Shown: positions 62,967 through 64,000 of the stretch, piece after piece
How the letters are laid out: the number at the start of each line of letters is the position of its first letter
Position numbering within the stretch: position 1 is the stretch's first letter
Assembly: GCF_003121485.1 (NCBI RefSeq)
Contig: NZ_QAVX01000018.1
Location: 42,152-106,151, forward strand
DNA: 64,000 bases
Direction: 5' to 3'
DNA from: Dyella sp. C11
GTDB taxonomy: Bacteria; Pseudomonadota; Gammaproteobacteria; Xanthomonadales; Rhodanobacteraceae
The notes under the pieces: model-generated
The model's input: the letters and a program-made list of their open reading frames with translations, nothing else
Databases searched by the model: none
What the model was told of the DNA's origin: nothing
Program-made: the position numbers and the translations under genes

Positions 62967-64000
62967 ATGAAGCCAGCCCCGGCCCTCGACGCACAACCCG
63001 TTCGCCCCGAGCAGCGCATCGCCGCCATCGACGTGCTGCGCGGCGTCGCGCTTTTCGGCGTGCTGTCGGTCAACCTTATCTACGAATTCCGCGTATCGAT
63101 TTTCCAGCAGTTCCTGCCGGCCTCAGAGACGGGAACATGGCTGGACCAAGCGGTGCTGGCCATCGTGAGCATAGGCATGGAGCTGAAAGCCTTCGCCCTG
63201 TTCTCGCTGTTGTTCGGCGTAGGCCTGGCCATCCAGTTCGAGCGACTCGCCACGCGGCCACGCCGATTCGTTCTGCTACTGCGGCGACTGCTCGCGCTAC
63301 TGGCCTTCGGCCTTATCCATCTGTGCTTCATCTGGAACGGCGACATCCTCACCGAGTACGCGCTGATCGGACTGCTGGTGCTGCCGTTCCTGTATCTCCC
63401 CACGCGAGTGCTCGTCATCACCTCGGCACTCGGCCTAGCCCTCTACGCCGCACTCCCGTTCTTCATCCCCGACGACTTTTTCTGGCCAAGCCAGGCGTGG
63501 CTGCAGGATCGCGTGCAAACCGCAACAGCGGTCTATGCGCATGGTTCGTGGCTGGAAGTTGTCAAATACAACTTGAGTGAAGTGCCCAGCATTATCCCGC
63601 TGCATATCTTCATTGCGCCGAGAACGTTTGGCTTGTTTCTGCTTGGTGTACTCGCGTGGCGCACGGGACTGGTGCGGCAACCCGAGCGTCATCGGCGATT
63701 GCTTGTTGGCATGGCCATCGTGGGGTTGATCGGCGGGTTCGGCATGAGCTTGCTTGAACCGCCCTCGGCGTCATCGCCCTGGCATGACTGGGCGGCGCTC
63801 GTCTCCGTCTTGATCACCCTTGGCCCGGTGGTGCTTGCCATTGGGTATGGCGCCACGGTTATCGCGCTTTACACGTTTACGCGAGCCGGCCTGGTGCTTG
63901 CCGGCGTCGGGCCGCTTGGGCGAATGGCTTTCAGCAACTATCTGGCGCAGTCGCTGATCTTTGGGTGGGTGTTCTTTGGATGGGGGCTGGGGTGGTTTGG
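62967..64000 (+). CDS. DUF418 family membrane protein, cut by the window end
   Basis: The open frame from the ATG at 62967 runs to the window edge without a stop. The start MKPAPALDAQPVRPEQRIAA, IDVLRGVALFGVLSVNLIYE, and the GMELKAFALFSLLFGVGLAI block, followed by many hydrophobic segments, match the DUF418 (YeiB-like) multipass membrane proteins. The conserved RMAFSNYLAQSLIFGWVFFG segment lies near the edge. The function of the family is unknown; 344 codons are visible and about 40 more would be expected. Confidence 0.88.
   Translation, partial: MKPAPALDAQPVRPEQRIAAIDVLRGVALFGVLSVNLIYEFRVSIFQQFLPASETGTWLDQAVLAIVSIGMELKAFALFSLLFGVGLAIQFERLATRPRRFVLLLRRLLALLAFGLIHLCFIWNGDILTEYALIGLLVLPFLYLPTRVLVITSALGLALYAALPFFIPDDFFWPSQAWLQDRVQTATAVYAHGSWLEVVKYNLSEVPSIIPLHIFIAPRTFGLFLLGVLAWRTGLVRQPERHRRLLVGMAIVGLIGGFGMSLLEPPSASSPWHDWAALVSVLITLGPVVLAIGYGATVIALYTFTRAGLVLAGVGPLGRMAFSNYLAQSLIFGWVFFGWGLGWF

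Noticed and set aside
61854..62996. A 380-codon minus-strand frame opposite the PD40 protein gene
   Set aside because: The plus strand has a signal peptide and repeated PD40 blades, so the minus frame is a shadow.

Overview
The window is a piece of a high-GC gammaproteobacterial chromosome. The mix of families suggests Xanthomonadales (Lysobacterales), most like Rhodanobacteraceae such as Dyella, Luteibacter or Rhodanobacter. It contains paired GH92 mannosidases, FecIR with TonB-dependent receptors, a trimeric autotransporter with an ESPR-type signal, and many REP-like repeats around CCGGAATGACGGTGAGG. There is no rRNA or other decisive taxonomic marker, so this placement is an inference.

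Layout. 0.3-5.7 kb holds small envelope or hypothetical proteins (DUF2167, DUF805, DUF4019-like) and an IS66 transposase remnant. 4.9-10.3 kb holds a 1499-aa YadA-type trimeric autotransporter followed by an OmpA-like lipoprotein. 11.1-17.6 kb holds two GH92 glycosidases separated by REP elements and a duplicated copy of a gene-start region. 18-25 kb is mostly housekeeping: aldo/keto reductase, phosphoglucomutase, a YbiI-type zinc finger protein, an orphan NodT-type outer-membrane factor coupled to a GNAT acetyltransferase, and OsmC. 25.3-33.3 kb has a MASE1 sensor with a degenerate kinase half, then a cell-surface signalling unit: sigma factor FecI, anti-sigma FecR, a TonB receptor with an STN domain, and a histidine acid phosphatase. 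33.3-33.9 kb is a regular 112-bp REP array. 34-42.5 kb holds an MBL-fold hydrolase, quinone oxidoreductase, divergent UspA proteins, a TonB receptor with a Met/His-rich DUF2946 protein (probably copper-linked), DUF1801, VOC and AraC.

42.7-54.3 kb is a complete selenium module. selD converges on selA-selB-selC (tRNA-Sec). A divergent ArsP-type permease sits next, followed by a four-gene formate dehydrogenase operon (fdnG-H-I type plus fdhE). The catalytic subunit has an in-frame UGA (Sec198) followed by a SECIS-like hairpin. The machinery that inserts selenocysteine and its client enzyme therefore sit side by side. The selB reading frame ends inside the tRNA-Sec gene.

54.5-58.3 kb holds an aspartic protease, a secreted nuclease and a TetR-controlled alcohol dehydrogenase with two operator-like palindromes. 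58.3-61 kb is a lower-GC, probably acquired block: a PAAR protein with a transthyretin-like tail, an Amidase_2 peptidoglycan amidase, and three tandem paralogous membrane-anchored small proteins. It reads as an orphan type VI secretion effector with a triplicated immunity family. 61.1-61.8 kb is a hairpin-rich stretch with one doubtful small ORF. The window ends in a PD40 beta-propeller protein and a DUF418 membrane protein cut by the edge.
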